Assembly: GCF_008932295.1 (NCBI RefSeq)
Contig: NZ_WBWA01000015.1
Coordinates: forward strand, 1-64,000
DNA from: Brucella tritici
GTDB lineage: Bacteria; Pseudomonadota; Alphaproteobacteria; Rhizobiales; Rhizobiaceae
Reading direction: 5' to 3'
Length of the DNA: 64,000 bases
Below are positions 43,518 to 52,624 of the stretch, one piece after another. The translations under genes and the position numbers were made by a program. The first letter of the stretch is position 1. Every line of letters starts with the position of its first letter. The notes under the pieces were generated by a model. That model was not told the origin of the DNA. It worked only from the letters and a program-made list of their open reading frames with translations, and did not search any database.

Positions 43518-44585
43518 TCATGCGTAGCGGTAAGGCGCACCCGCACCTCGCATGGTTTCTTGATATTTTTTCAGGATCGCGACGACTTTGGCGTTGCGTT
43601 CGCTCTTCTGTGCGATGTCGTCCCAGAATTCCTGTGCAGCATCTTCGATCTGCTTCCATTCCGATTCCGGAATAGTCGTCAGTTCCAGCTTCCCGCCAGT
43701 GGTGCGATAATGAGCCTCGCCCCACCAGTACCAGTGCTGGCGGTAATAGTGCGATGAATCCATCGCCAGCTTGAACAGGGTCTTCAGGTGATCCGGCACG
43801 GCTTCCCATTTCTCCGTATTCGCGAAATAGGAACCAGCCCATGCACCGTTGATGTTGTTGGTCAGATAGTACTTGTTGATGTCGGCCCAGCCGACCGTAT
43901 AGGCCTCGGTCGCACCACACCATGCAACGCCGTCGAGTTCGCCCGTCTGGATGGCAACTTCAATATCTTCCCATGGCAGCGTGACGGGCACGACGCCGAA
44001 TTTGGTCAGGAAGCGACCGCCGGTCGGGAAAGTGAAGACGCGAAGTCCTTGCAGGTCCGCGACGCTGCGGATCGGTTTGGTGGTCACGAAGTTGCAGGGG
44101 TCCCAGGAACCGGCGCTAAGCCATGTAACTCCTGGAATCTCCTTATAGGCTTCTTCCCAGATTTCATTGAGCCCATACCAGTTGAACAGGGCGGGCACAT
44201 CGAGGCTGTAGCGTGATGCGAAGGGGAAGTAAGCCCCGAACACTGCGACATCGACTGGAGACGCCATGGAGTCGTCGTCGCTTTGCGCGGCGTCGATTGT
44301 GCCGGACTGAACGGCACGGAACAACTCACCCTGCGGCACGAGTTGGTCGGCAGTATAAAGTTCGATCACCATGTCGCCATTGGCAGCCTTGTTGAAGGCG
44401 TCGATAGACGGCTTGATGACGTGCTCTGCAAGTGCCGGACCCGCATAGGTCTGGAGCCGCCATTTGATCGGGCTTTGTGCCCTGACATACGGCGTTGCAA
44501 GTGTACTTGCACCCAGCGCGCCAACGGTCGTCAGCCCGGCTTTCTTGAGAAAATCGCGTTTGTTAAGCTTGCTATTCTCACTCAT
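43518..44585 (-). CDS. DctP-family TRAP binding protein with Tat-like signal (TakP-like)
   Basis: A 355-residue TRAP receptor. The leader (NKRDFLKKAGLTTVGALGASTLA) has a KRxFLK twin-arginine-like motif. The core shows WRLQTYAGPALAEHVIKPSIDAFNKAANG and a 'GVAWCGATEAYTVGW' segment, as in the TakP/monocarboxylate 2-oxoacid-binding subgroup. ATG 44585 is chosen because GGAG lies seven bases upstream. It lies between the dctM gene and the GS-like gene on the minus strand. Relatives bind 2-oxo acids or lactate, so the imported compound may be an acid rather than a free amine. Confidence 0.88.
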   Translation of the reverse strand: MSENSKLNKRDFLKKAGLTTVGALGASTLATPYVRAQSPIKWRLQTYAGPALAEHVIKPSIDAFNKAANGDMVIELYTADQLVPQGELFRAVQSGTIDAAQSDDDSMASPVDVAVFGAYFPFASRYSLDVPALFNWYGLNEIWEEAYKEIPGVTWLSAGSWDPCNFVTTKPIRSVADLQGLRVFTFPTGGRFLTKFGVVPVTLPWEDIEVAIQTGELDGVAWCGATEAYTVGWADINKYYLTNNINGAWAGSYFANTEKWEAVPDHLKTLFKLAMDSSHYYRQHWYWWGEAHYRTTGGKLELTTIPESEWKQIEDAAQEFWDDIAQKSERNAKVVAILKKYQETMRGAGAPYRYA

Positions 44586-44685
44586 GCCCATTCTCCCACT
44601 CTTGTTTGAGTTCACCCTTTATTTGTCCCGGTCTGGCCCTTCGGGCTCTTGTCACCGGCTTATGCGTATTCTCCCGTAATTATCG

Positions 44686-46011
44686 TCATCGTCCTGTGTA
44701 CCAGTTGGGCAACCACATCGCGATCTGCGGAAAGATCATCAGGATAATGATGGTCAACACCATGAGGAAGAAGAACGGCACGATTGAACGATAGATGTCT
44801 ATCAATGTGACTTCCTTCGGCGCCAAGGCCCGCATCATGAACAGATTGTATCCGAAAGGCGGCGTGATATATGCGATTTGGCAGGTGATCGTGTAGAGCA
44901 CGCCGAACCAGATGGCGTTAAAGCCGAGGCTCTTGACCAGCGGTATGTAAAGCGGCGCCACGATGACCAGCATTGCCGTGTCATCAAGGAACATGCCCAG
45001 TATGATGAACGAAAACAGCATCAATATCAGGATTGTCCACGGCGACAGATCGAAGGTATGGAGCAATACGCTTTCGATCGCTTTCACCGCTCCGAGACCA
45101 TCATAGACGGAAGAGAAGCAGAGTGCGGCCAGAATGATCCAGAGGAACATGCAGGTGACGGTGAGACTGTTCCGTGTCGTGGTTTCCCAGACAATCTTGT
45201 TGAGGCGTCCGGTGAAAAGCGCGGCAAGTGTCGCGAGCAACGCGCCGACGGCGGAGCTTTCCACAAGGCTGGTAACGCCTGTGAGGAACAATCCCATCAT
45301 TGCGCCGAAAACCACGAGCGGAAGAATGCCCGCGCGTAGCGCGACAAAACGGTCGTGCCATGTGATCCTGTCCAGTTCTTCCTGCGGCAAAGTCGGTCCG
45401 AGTTCGGGCTGGATGCGGCAGCGTATGTAGATATAGATCGCAAAGAGCGCGGCCATGAGAAGGCCGGGACCAATCCCTGCGAGCCAGAGCTGCAGAACCG
45501 GCTGCCGGGCAATCATTGCGTAGAGAACCAGCACCACGCTTGGCGGAATGAGAATGCCGAGCGAGCTGCCAGCCTGAATGACGCCCGTTACCATAACCTT
45601 GTTGTAGCCACGCTTGAGAAGCTCCGGCAGAGCTACGGTCGCGCCAATGGCCATGCCCGCAACACTCAGGCCGTTCATGCAGGAAATGATGACCATCAGG
45701 CCGATCGTGCCCAGTGCCAGACCGCCGCGAATGCCGCCGAACCACACGTGGAACATGCGGTAGAGATTGCTGGCAATCCCCGATTCCGAGAGCATGTAAC
45801 CCATGAAGACAAAGAACGGCACTGTGATAAGCGGATACCAGTTCAACACCGCAAAGGTGGCATTGTACGGCATCTCGAACGAGCCTTTGCCCCAAAGCAG
45901 GAGCGCGGCGAGCGAGCCGACAAAACCGATCACGCCGAATACGCGCTGCCCGGTCATGAGCAGCACCATCATGGTTGCAAACATGAAGAGCGTTATGAAT
46001 TCCGAACTCAT
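44686..46011 (-). CDS. DctM-family large TRAP permease
   Basis: A 441-residue permease with about twelve helices. Features include VPFFVFMGYMLSESGIASNLYRMFHVWFGGIRGGLALGT, GSSLGILIPPSVVLVLYAM and ITPPFGYNLFMMRALAP. It belongs to the larger DctM group (FcbT3/TakR-like). ATG 46011 overlaps the DctQ stop (46008-46011). It pairs with the DctQ upstream and the receptor downstream. Confidence 0.93.
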   Translation of the reverse strand: MSSEFITLFMFATMMVLLMTGQRVFGVIGFVGSLAALLLWGKGSFEMPYNATFAVLNWYPLITVPFFVFMGYMLSESGIASNLYRMFHVWFGGIRGGLALGTIGLMVIISCMNGLSVAGMAIGATVALPELLKRGYNKVMVTGVIQAGSSLGILIPPSVVLVLYAMIARQPVLQLWLAGIGPGLLMAALFAIYIYIRCRIQPELGPTLPQEELDRITWHDRFVALRAGILPLVVFGAMMGLFLTGVTSLVESSAVGALLATLAALFTGRLNKIVWETTTRNSLTVTCMFLWIILAALCFSSVYDGLGAVKAIESVLLHTFDLSPWTILILMLFSFIILGMFLDDTAMLVIVAPLYIPLVKSLGFNAIWFGVLYTITCQIAYITPPFGYNLFMMRALAPKEVTLIDIYRSIVPFFFLMVLTIIILMIFPQIAMWLPNWYTGR

Positions 46012-46559
46012 ATGTGATGCCCTTCCTCAATGGTGGGACCCGCAATGGTGCTGATTGGCTTTCCACGCAGGGAGGCCCAGTCCTTGAAGAAATTGGAGAC
46101 GCATTGCAGTAGCAGCAGCAAAATACCGACGGTCATGATGAGCTTGATCGGCCATAGAAGCGGAGCCCAGGCAGTATAGTTTTTCTGGTTGTAAACGATG
46201 GCGTAGTTGGTCGATGAAATGCCGCCGGCGACCATCACACCGAGATAGAAGATGATGAACAGGATGGTGATCATGTCGGTGATCATTTTCCTGCGCGGTG
46301 AAAGACGGTCGAAGAACAGGTCCATACGTACATGCGCGCCTTGCTGCATGGCGTAGGCGCCGCCGAGCAGATAATAGGCAGAGAGCAAAAACTGGGACAT
46401 TTCCAAGACCCAGTTGACCGGCACGCCGAGAACCACGCGTGAAAAAGTCGAATATAGAAGGCAGGCACCGAGCACGAAGAAGAGATACATCGCAAAGCGC
46501 CCGACGTAGTAATTCACTGCATCAACATATTTGACGAACAGTCTGATCGGCTTCGGCAT
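46008..46559 (-). CDS. DctQ-family small TRAP membrane subunit
   Basis: A 183-residue four-helix protein with the DctQ block FSRVVLGVPVNWVLEMSQFLLSAYYLLGGAYAMQQGAHVRMDLFFDRLSPR. It follows the amidohydrolase-like gene by 11 bp and overlaps dctM. The C-terminal tail after the fourth helix is soluble. Confidence 0.9.
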   Translation of the reverse strand: MPKPIRLFVKYVDAVNYYVGRFAMYLFFVLGACLLYSTFSRVVLGVPVNWVLEMSQFLLSAYYLLGGAYAMQQGAHVRMDLFFDRLSPRRKMITDMITILFIIFYLGVMVAGGISSTNYAIVYNQKNYTAWAPLLWPIKLIMTVGILLLLLQCVSNFFKDWASLRGKPISTIAGPTIEEGHHI

Positions 46560-46570
46560 TTTCCGCTCCT

Positions 46571-47365
46571 TCAGGCTTTCTGTTCCGTGTTGTGGGGGCC
46601 AATTGCTTTCGCAATGTCCTTCAATATCGTTGCGAGTTTTTCGGCCCAGTCGGCCTGCGCCGGACCATCGGCAATCTCATTGTTGCGAAGTTCGATCATC
46701 ACGCAGGGCGCATTGCGCGGGCGGGCGTGCCGCTCCAGCGTGTAATAGACGCGGTCCGCCGGCGAATAGGGCTCGTTGACACCGACATTGAGGTTTAAGT
46801 CTTTCTGCAGCGCGGCAATCAGCGGTTTGCCAATCCGGTCATCTTCATCGTGTATGATACCGATTTGCCAGGGGCGGGGGATGTCGCGATAGACGGGCGT
46901 GAAGGAATGGATCGTCACGATCCAGGATGACAGTCCTCGTCGCGCACGATCTGCAATTACGTGTTCGACAGTAGTGTGGAATGGACGATGCGAAAGATCG
47001 ATACGCGCCAAATGTTCCATGGAATTGAGCGCGTGATTTCCGGGGACCACGGTCGTCTCGCTGATTTCCGGAATGAGGTCGTGAGCGTCGAGTGGACGAT
47101 TGCAATCGATCAACAGTCGCGAAAGCTGGCTTTCGACGAGAGGCGCATTAAGAGACGTAGCGAGATGTCTTGCGACTTCCACCGCGCCGGGGTCCCAGGC
47201 GATATGAGCCTGCAATGCATCGGCGTTCAGTCCGAGCCCGTCGAAAGTCTCGGGAATGAAATTGGATGCGTGCTCGCAGACAAGAAGATAGGGACTTTCC
47301 CCATCCTTGTTGAAGACAGAAACAGGCTCGCACGAAGCCGTGCGATGTTCTCGCTCGTCCGTCAT
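46571..47365 (-). CDS. N-formylglutamate amidohydrolase-like enzyme
   Basis: A 264-residue FGase-family hydrolase. It carries the family motifs LVCEHASNFIPE, HIAWDPGAVEVARHLA, SRLLIDCNRP, IHSFTPVY and MIELRNNEI, with the likely zinc ligands in CEHA and IHS. HutG-type enzymes hydrolyse N-formylglutamate. No other histidine-degradation gene is nearby, and many relatives sit in non-histidine operons, so here it may hydrolyse another acyl-glutamate or gamma-glutamyl amide. It is the first gene of a seven-gene leftward operon (FGase - dctQ - dctM - dctP - GS-like - ALDH - Fe-ADH). Confidence 0.87.
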   Translation of the reverse strand: MTDEREHRTASCEPVSVFNKDGESPYLLVCEHASNFIPETFDGLGLNADALQAHIAWDPGAVEVARHLATSLNAPLVESQLSRLLIDCNRPLDAHDLIPEISETTVVPGNHALNSMEHLARIDLSHRPFHTTVEHVIADRARRGLSSWIVTIHSFTPVYRDIPRPWQIGIIHDEDDRIGKPLIAALQKDLNLNVGVNEPYSPADRVYYTLERHARPRNAPCVMIELRNNEIADGPAQADWAEKLATILKDIAKAIGPHNTEQKA

Positions 47366-47383
47366 TCTGTTTGTTCCCCGCGC

Positions 47384-47399
47384 TGTAACTTATGTTACG
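47384..47399. promoter_or_regulatory. Candidate operator of the RpiR regulator
   Basis: TGTAACTTATGTTACG contains GTAAC/GTTAC arms around a 4-nt centre (47385-47389, 47394-47398). It lies 20-33 bp upstream of the amidohydrolase start and in the divergent gap with the RpiR gene, a likely place for a shared operator. Assignment by position and symmetry only. Confidence 0.4.
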
Positions 47400-47506
47400 T
47401 TTTTTCCAATTATGCGCTATTGCGGATTATTTGATACGTCCTATGATTATTTGTCAAACACAATTTCGCCCAAATTCAAAAAGGGCGTTCAGGAACGGAA
47501 AGTGCT

Positions 47507-48337
47507 GTGCCGGTGCATGCAAGCGTTGCGGAGCTGATCAATGAGCGGATCGATACAATGCCGGCAGGCGAGCGCAGTGCCGCACAGACGCTGATCGCCA
47601 ACTACCCGATGCTGGGGCTAAAAACCGTCGCGGAGTTTTCTGCTTTGGCCGGTGTCAGCTCCCCTACGATCTTGCGCTTTGTCAACAGGCTCGGGTTTCA
47701 AAGCTATCCTGATTTTCAGGCGCGATTACAGGATGAGCTCGCAGCCCAGTTGCAATCGCCGCACCATCGGAACGAACAGCCGGGAACAGGGCCAGACACA
47801 GCCTATCCGGCTGTGGAGCACACGCTGGAGAATATCCGTGAAAGCTTTCGGCACCTCGGTGAAAAGCAACTGCGCCAGGCCGTGTCCGCTTTGAGCGACG
47901 GGAGAGGAAATGTCTATCTCATTGGTGGACGCTTCACCGATCCCATTGCGCAGTATATGGCGGCGCATATGACTGTCATTCGTCCGCACGTCTTTCATTT
48001 GGGCGGACAGGAGAGCGTGTGGCGTGACCGTCTTCTCGATATGGGGAAGCGCGACGTTCTGGTGGTTTTCGATATTCGTCGTTATCAGGACAGCCTTCTG
48101 AAGCTCTCTGAGAAGGCGCGGGCGCGAGGGGTAGAAGTCATCCTTGTGACCGACCAGTGGCTTTCGCCGATTGCACGCGTGGCGCGGCATGTTCTGGCAG
48201 GACGTACAGCCGTGCCGTCAGCCTGGGATTCGTCGGCAGCACTCTTTGTACTGGCAGAAACGGTCATTCGCGAAATGACCAGAATGCTGGAAAAGGACAG
48301 CGCGGCCCGCATTGCGGAACTTGAAGGGCTACGTTGA
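47507..48337 (+). CDS. RpiR/MurR-family transcriptional regulator
   Basis: A 276-residue regulator. The helix-turn-helix lies at about residues 1-75 (VAEFSALAGVSSPTILRFVNRLGFQSYPDFQ) and the SIS domain at about 125-260 (GNVYLIGGRFTDPIAQYMAAHMTVI). The probable start is GTG 47507, with a weak ribosome site (AGGAACGG upstream). It diverges from the TRAP/GS-like operon and is presumably its regulator. RpiR relatives next to amino-acid-catabolic genes also exist, so the effector need not be a phosphosugar. It converges on the TetR gene with a 21-bp gap. Confidence 0.88.
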   Translation: MPVHASVAELINERIDTMPAGERSAAQTLIANYPMLGLKTVAEFSALAGVSSPTILRFVNRLGFQSYPDFQARLQDELAAQLQSPHHRNEQPGTGPDTAYPAVEHTLENIRESFRHLGEKQLRQAVSALSDGRGNVYLIGGRFTDPIAQYMAAHMTVIRPHVFHLGGQESVWRDRLLDMGKRDVLVVFDIRRYQDSLLKLSEKARARGVEVILVTDQWLSPIARVARHVLAGRTAVPSAWDSSAALFVLAETVIREMTRMLEKDSAARIAELEGLR

Positions 48338-48358
48338 TACGAGGTTTCAGTACGCAGT

Positions 48359-49012
48359 TTATTCCAGCCCGCAGGCCCGCAGAAACAGCGCCGAAACTTC
48401 CTTCTCGATCCGTTCAATGTCGAGCGGTTCGTCCTTGTCGAGTTCCATCATGCTGCGGACCTGTGCTTCAAAGTCGGCATAATGCTGGGTAACAGCCCAT
48501 ATATGCATTTGAAACAGTAGGGGATCGACAGGCTTGATGCGGCCGTCATCCACCCATGACTGGATAAGTTTCACCGCATTATGGGTGGCAGAGACATGTT
48601 TTTTCCAATGGCGGCTCAGATATGGAGCGCCATTGGCAATTTCGGTGGTGAAAAGGCGTGAAGCCTTGGGATTCTTCTGACTATACTCGAGCTTAGCACG
48701 GATATATTGCCGGATCACTTTGGCAGGATCATCCTCAGTATTGGCGCCGAGGAATATCTCTTCCCACTCGTCGAGAATATAGACGATGATATCCTCGTAA
48801 AGCTCTTCCTTGCTCGAAATATAGTAGTGCAGTTGAGGCTTGGTGAGACCGGCGCGATGCGCAATGCCTTGCGTGGATGCCCCCGCAAGACCTTTTTCGG
48901 CAAATTCGTCAATCGCAGCAGCCCGTATTGCGCCGAGAATGCGCCGCCTGCGTCCGAGAACCTTGTCCCGTCCGGTCAGTTCGGTGTGACCATTCTCGTC
49001 GCCGTTGCTCAT
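48359..49012 (-). CDS. TetR-family regulator, RutR-like
   Basis: A 217-residue repressor. The helix-turn-helix is within residues 20-70 (RRRRILGAIRAAAIDEFAEKGLAGASTQGIAHRAGLTKPQLHYYISSKEELYEDI). The C-terminal domain, with the block RLFTTEIANGAPYLSRHW, closely resembles the RutR (YcdC) group, whose E. coli member binds uracil and thymine and controls pyrimidine breakdown. It is the last gene of the leftward seven-gene operon. The operator matching the RutR consensus at the head of that operon (55211-55224) fits autoregulation. The effector here may be a pyrimidine-like compound. Confidence 0.85.
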   Translation of the reverse strand: MSNGDENGHTELTGRDKVLGRRRRILGAIRAAAIDEFAEKGLAGASTQGIAHRAGLTKPQLHYYISSKEELYEDIIVYILDEWEEIFLGANTEDDPAKVIRQYIRAKLEYSQKNPKASRLFTTEIANGAPYLSRHWKKHVSATHNAVKLIQSWVDDGRIKPVDPLLFQMHIWAVTQHYADFEAQVRSMMELDKDEPLDIERIEKEVSALFLRACGLE

Positions 49013-49038
49013 CCATACCTGCCGCGATTGAGGTGGGG

Positions 49039-50049
49039 TTATTGGCCCAGCTTCTTCTTGATGTCGAGTCCCACGCCCTTGTTTACGAAGGCATCGGTCG
49101 CGACCTTGCTCATGTCGAGTTCGTCGCCGCTGACAATCCCTGCCTTACGGGCGAGTTCGTAGAACGCCTTGACGCGATCCATCGAGATTGCGCCAATTCC
49201 CTTTTCAAGCGTGTCGCCGCTATCGATGAGCTGAAGGTTCTTGATCCGCTCCAGTTCCGCATCGAGCGTTTCCTTGCTCATGTCCGGATTATCTTTCAGG
49301 ATCAGTTCATAGGCTTTGCTGCGGTCGCCATAGAGGAAATTGGTCCAGCCCTCGATGGAAGCACTGACGAAGCGCTGTACCAGGTCGGGGTTCTTTTCGA
49401 TCAGATCCTGACGGGTTTCGATCGTGTTGCCGTAGGTGCTGTAGCCGTAGTCGGCGAGGAGATAGGTCGTAACCTTCGCGCCTTCTTTTTCGGCATAGAT
49501 CGGCTCAGCGGTCGCATAGGCCTGCTGCACGACTTTCTTGTCATTGAGGAACTGGGCGAGGCTATAGCCATAAGGGCGCAGCTGTTCGTCCTTGAAGCCA
49601 AAGTCCTTGACGAGCCATGGCCAGAATGAGAACTGGCCGTCCTTCGAAATCAGGATCGTTTCGGCATTGGTCAGATCCTTGAAATCCTTGTACGCACCTT
49701 CATGTGCCATCAATGCCTGCGGGTCTTTCTGGTAAAACGCGGCAACAACCGTCGTTGGTACGCCGTTAGCGACGTTGTTGAACGACAGAAGCAGATTTCC
49801 GGTCAGCAGGAAGTCGAGACGGCCTGCGGCAAGCATCGGGCGATTGTTGACCTGCGGTCCGCCCATTTCGATTTGCACGTCGAGGCCGTATTTCTCATAG
49901 GTGCCATCGGCAAGGGCCTGATAAAAGCCGCCGTGACCGGCTTGTGCGAGCCAGTTGGTGCCGAGTGTCACCTTGTCAAGCGCATAGGCCATCTGTGCGG
50001 AAAGGCCCATGGAAAGTGCGGCCAGCGCCGCAACCAGTGTCTTTTTCAT
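49039..50049 (-). CDS. NMT1/THI5-like periplasmic substrate-binding protein
   Basis: A 336-residue receptor of the NMT1/SsuA family. The signal peptide covers about residues 1-23 (MKKTLVAALAALSMGLSAQMAYA). Features are LDKVTLGTNWLAQAGHGGFYQALADGTYEKYGLDVQIEMGGPQVNN and the later RFVSASIEGWTNFLYG. Relatives bind thiamine-pyrimidine precursors (ThiY/FAMP), riboflavin precursors, taurine or nitrate. Together with the SsuB- and SsuC-like genes upstream it forms an ABC importer; the deaminase and creatininase-like enzymes argue for an N-heterocycle ligand. Confidence 0.88.
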   Translation of the reverse strand: MKKTLVAALAALSMGLSAQMAYALDKVTLGTNWLAQAGHGGFYQALADGTYEKYGLDVQIEMGGPQVNNRPMLAAGRLDFLLTGNLLLSFNNVANGVPTTVVAAFYQKDPQALMAHEGAYKDFKDLTNAETILISKDGQFSFWPWLVKDFGFKDEQLRPYGYSLAQFLNDKKVVQQAYATAEPIYAEKEGAKVTTYLLADYGYSTYGNTIETRQDLIEKNPDLVQRFVSASIEGWTNFLYGDRSKAYELILKDNPDMSKETLDAELERIKNLQLIDSGDTLEKGIGAISMDRVKAFYELARKAGIVSGDELDMSKVATDAFVNKGVGLDIKKKLGQ

Positions 50050-50065
50050 ATTGGTTCCCCTTGTT

Positions 50066-51445
50066 TTAATCAGTCAAAGCCATGTCGGCGGTCCAGCCGC
50101 GCGTTTTGCCCGGATTGAGCAGGCCGTACGGGTCGGCCAGTTTTTTGAATTCGATCTGGACGCTGTCGATCTCTTTCATGCCGCCATCCTCGATGGTGTA
50201 GGCATGCGGATCGTAGATGTCGCAGCCGTCAACCTGCTCCAGTTCCTTGATCAGGCGGTACATCTCGTCACGGCCTTCAAAGCGGACAAGCGGAAGCGCG
50301 AAAATCTGCACTTCTCCTTCAAGGCGCGCCATTTCATGATGCATATATTGTGTTTCGCCGTAGCGCTCGATCTGGCGTGTCACTACATCGACGTCAAACG
50401 GACGCGGATAGGCGACCTGCAGATAGGTCCAGCCTTCCTCGGCTTTCAGCGCCTGCAAGGTTGTGTGGTTCCAGCCGCACTCATAAGCAGGCTGCAAACC
50501 ATTCTTGTGCAATTCATCCAGTGTCATGGCGAAGGAAATCTTGCCGCCAAATTCAGTGGCGAGCGCTTCGAAACGAGCCATTTCTTCCGGGGCAATCATG
50601 GCAAAAACCGCATCCTTGTCGGATGGGAACAGATCGCCGAACTTGGTGTAAAAGCGTGCAAAACGGCGATCAACTGTGGTCAGAAGATAGCAGTCAAGAT
50701 TGTCTTCCAGTGCCTTGAGGCAGAAGTTGAGCGTTGCCTCGTAACTATCGAACAAGGCAGCAGTATGTATCCAGTCGGTCGCCTTGGTAAGACCGATTTC
50801 CAACTCCAGAATGATGCCGTTGGTGCCATAGGCATGCTGGACTTTATGAATGTCGCGTCCGCTCAATTCGATAATTTTCGGCTCCGGTTCGACAGTCAGA
50901 ACCTTGACCGAATAGACATTGCCATCGTCGCGCAACATGCCGTGACGCAGTGAGCCGATGCCGCCTGAACCGCCTGAGAAAAAGCCGCCAATCGTGGCGA
51001 TGCGGCGGGTCGACGGATACATCAACAGTTCCTGACCGGTTTCGCGCACGGCATCGTCAAGACGCGAAATGCGTGCCCCGCCTTCAACGCGCACCTTGCC
51101 CGGCTCGATGGCGATGATGCGGTCGATCTTGGTCATGTCGAGAATGACACCGCCTTCAAGGGGCACGCACTGGCCGTAATTGCCGGTGCCGCCGCCGCGA
51201 ACCGTGATCGGAATGCGCAGTTTCGCAGCTGCTGCCGCCACGCGGCGCACTTCGTCCTGATCCTTCGGAATAACGACGAGGTCACCGACATAGTGGCCGA
51301 TATCTTCGGTCAGGATCGGGCTGTACCAGAAGTAATCGCGCGAGCGCAGTTCGACCTGCTTTGGGTCGTCGTATGTGCGAATTCCGTCGATTTCGGCGCG
51401 GAATGCGGCCCAGTCGTAGATGCGCTGTGGAGCGGCAGAATTCAT
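50066..51445 (-). CDS. FAD-linked oxidase (GlcD/VAO-type)
   Basis: A 459-residue flavoprotein with a PCMH-type FAD-binding domain in the N-terminal half: VVIPKDQDEVRRVAAAAAK, ITVRGGGTGNYGQ, GGFFSGGSGGIGSLRHGM. The C terminus (LADPYGLLNPGKTRGW) is typical of GlcD-like oxidases, where it closes the active site. ATG 51445 overlaps the deaminase stop (51442-51445). It probably oxidises an intermediate of the compound imported by the ABC system; a hydroxy acid or a ring C-N/C-H bond is possible. No partner iron-sulfur subunit is present. Confidence 0.88.
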   Translation of the reverse strand: MNSAAPQRIYDWAAFRAEIDGIRTYDDPKQVELRSRDYFWYSPILTEDIGHYVGDLVVIPKDQDEVRRVAAAAAKLRIPITVRGGGTGNYGQCVPLEGGVILDMTKIDRIIAIEPGKVRVEGGARISRLDDAVRETGQELLMYPSTRRIATIGGFFSGGSGGIGSLRHGMLRDDGNVYSVKVLTVEPEPKIIELSGRDIHKVQHAYGTNGIILELEIGLTKATDWIHTAALFDSYEATLNFCLKALEDNLDCYLLTTVDRRFARFYTKFGDLFPSDKDAVFAMIAPEEMARFEALATEFGGKISFAMTLDELHKNGLQPAYECGWNHTTLQALKAEEGWTYLQVAYPRPFDVDVVTRQIERYGETQYMHHEMARLEGEVQIFALPLVRFEGRDEMYRLIKELEQVDGCDIYDPHAYTIEDGGMKEIDSVQIEFKKLADPYGLLNPGKTRGWTADMALTD

Positions 51446-52623
51446 GTGGCTCTCCCGTTGATTTGAGTTGTGGCAACGCCATCGCGCCAGACGACGCGGC
51501 GGGCCTGCGGGCGGCTGATGAGATCGTTCAGGTCTACTGCATCGTGCCAGACAAAACTGGCCACGCCACCTGCCTGCGGTTGCTGCACGTTTTCGCTGCC
51601 AATAAGGCGGGCGGGCAGGGTGGTGATGCTGTCGAGCCAGTCCTGCGGCTCGACGTGGCAGACCGGCGCGGCAAGGCGGAGTATGGCAAGCGGATCATAA
51701 TCGCCGTAAGGATAGAATGCATCGCGGACATTGTCGGAACCGAGCATGACATTCATTCCCGCTGCGCGCGCTTCCTTAAGCGGGGCAACACCGCGCAGGC
51801 GCGGAGACTTCCCGCCGATCCGATCTTGCAGATAGAGGTTTGTCGTGGGCAGCGAAACGAGTGCCGTGCCTGCATCTGCGGCAGCGCCTAGGATGTGCTG
51901 CAGTTCGTCCGGCATGCGCAATGATAGCGAGCAGGCATGGCCGCATAGCACCCGGCCAGCCATGTCATGGAGTTTGGTCGCCGATACGATCAGCGAAAAC
52001 CCGTTTGCTTCGACATCCAGACCTTCATCGACATGGAAGTCGAGGTTGAGATCATGCTGCACGGCGAGGCGGAACATTTCTTCAATTTTGGCTTCAAGAT
52101 CGGCGTTGCGATAGAAGAACGCGCCGAACACGCCGCTGTCTTTTGCGACACGGGTCGCGATTTGCGAGCCTGCATCAAGCACCAGATCACCGTGGACAAG
52201 TGCCGCCAGCTGAAGGTCGATCCGGTCTTCCCATTCGTGGCGCAGTTCGTTCAGAACAGGCCATGCAACGGGAACTTCCGGCGTCGTCCAGTCCACATGG
52301 CTACGCATTGCGCCGACGCCTTGTTCGAACGCTGCTTCAAGGCCTTTGCTAGCGCGGATACGGATATCTTCCGCGCTCCAGTTCCTCCGGTCCGTGCTCA
52401 TCAGGTCTATGGCGTCGAACAGGCAATCCACTCTGGCGCTGCCGTTTTCCGCAATGCGCTGGATCGTGAACGTCTTGTCGAGATGGACGTGGACATCCGC
52501 GAAAAGTGGAGTGACAAGTCCGCCACCCACAACTTGCGACGGCAAAAGCGAGGCGATGCGATCACCGCCGATCTTGATGTCGTAGTGCCCGGAAAGTCCG
52601 GCTATGGCGACGCCAGCCAGCAT
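51442..52623 (-). CDS. Cytosine deaminase-like amidohydrolase
   Basis: A 393-residue amidohydrolase of the CodA/AtzC group. Metal ligands are visible in FADVHVHLDKTF (HxH), HVDEG, GHACSLS and LGSDNVRDAFYPYGDYDP (catalytic Asp). Such enzymes hydrolyse exocyclic amino groups of pyrimidines, triazines or creatinine-like rings. I start it at ATG 52623, 1 base after the permease stop (TAA at 52625-52627), which suits coupled translation; an upstream ATG at 52653 lacks a ribosome site. Substrate not identifiable from sequence alone. Confidence 0.85.
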   Translation of the reverse strand: MLAGVAIAGLSGHYDIKIGGDRIASLLPSQVVGGGLVTPLFADVHVHLDKTFTIQRIAENGSARVDCLFDAIDLMSTDRRNWSAEDIRIRASKGLEAAFEQGVGAMRSHVDWTTPEVPVAWPVLNELRHEWEDRIDLQLAALVHGDLVLDAGSQIATRVAKDSGVFGAFFYRNADLEAKIEEMFRLAVQHDLNLDFHVDEGLDVEANGFSLIVSATKLHDMAGRVLCGHACSLSLRMPDELQHILGAAADAGTALVSLPTTNLYLQDRIGGKSPRLRGVAPLKEARAAGMNVMLGSDNVRDAFYPYGDYDPLAILRLAAPVCHVEPQDWLDSITTLPARLIGSENVQQPQAGGVASFVWHDAVDLNDLISRPQARRVVWRDGVATTQINGRAT

Positions 52624-52624
52624 T

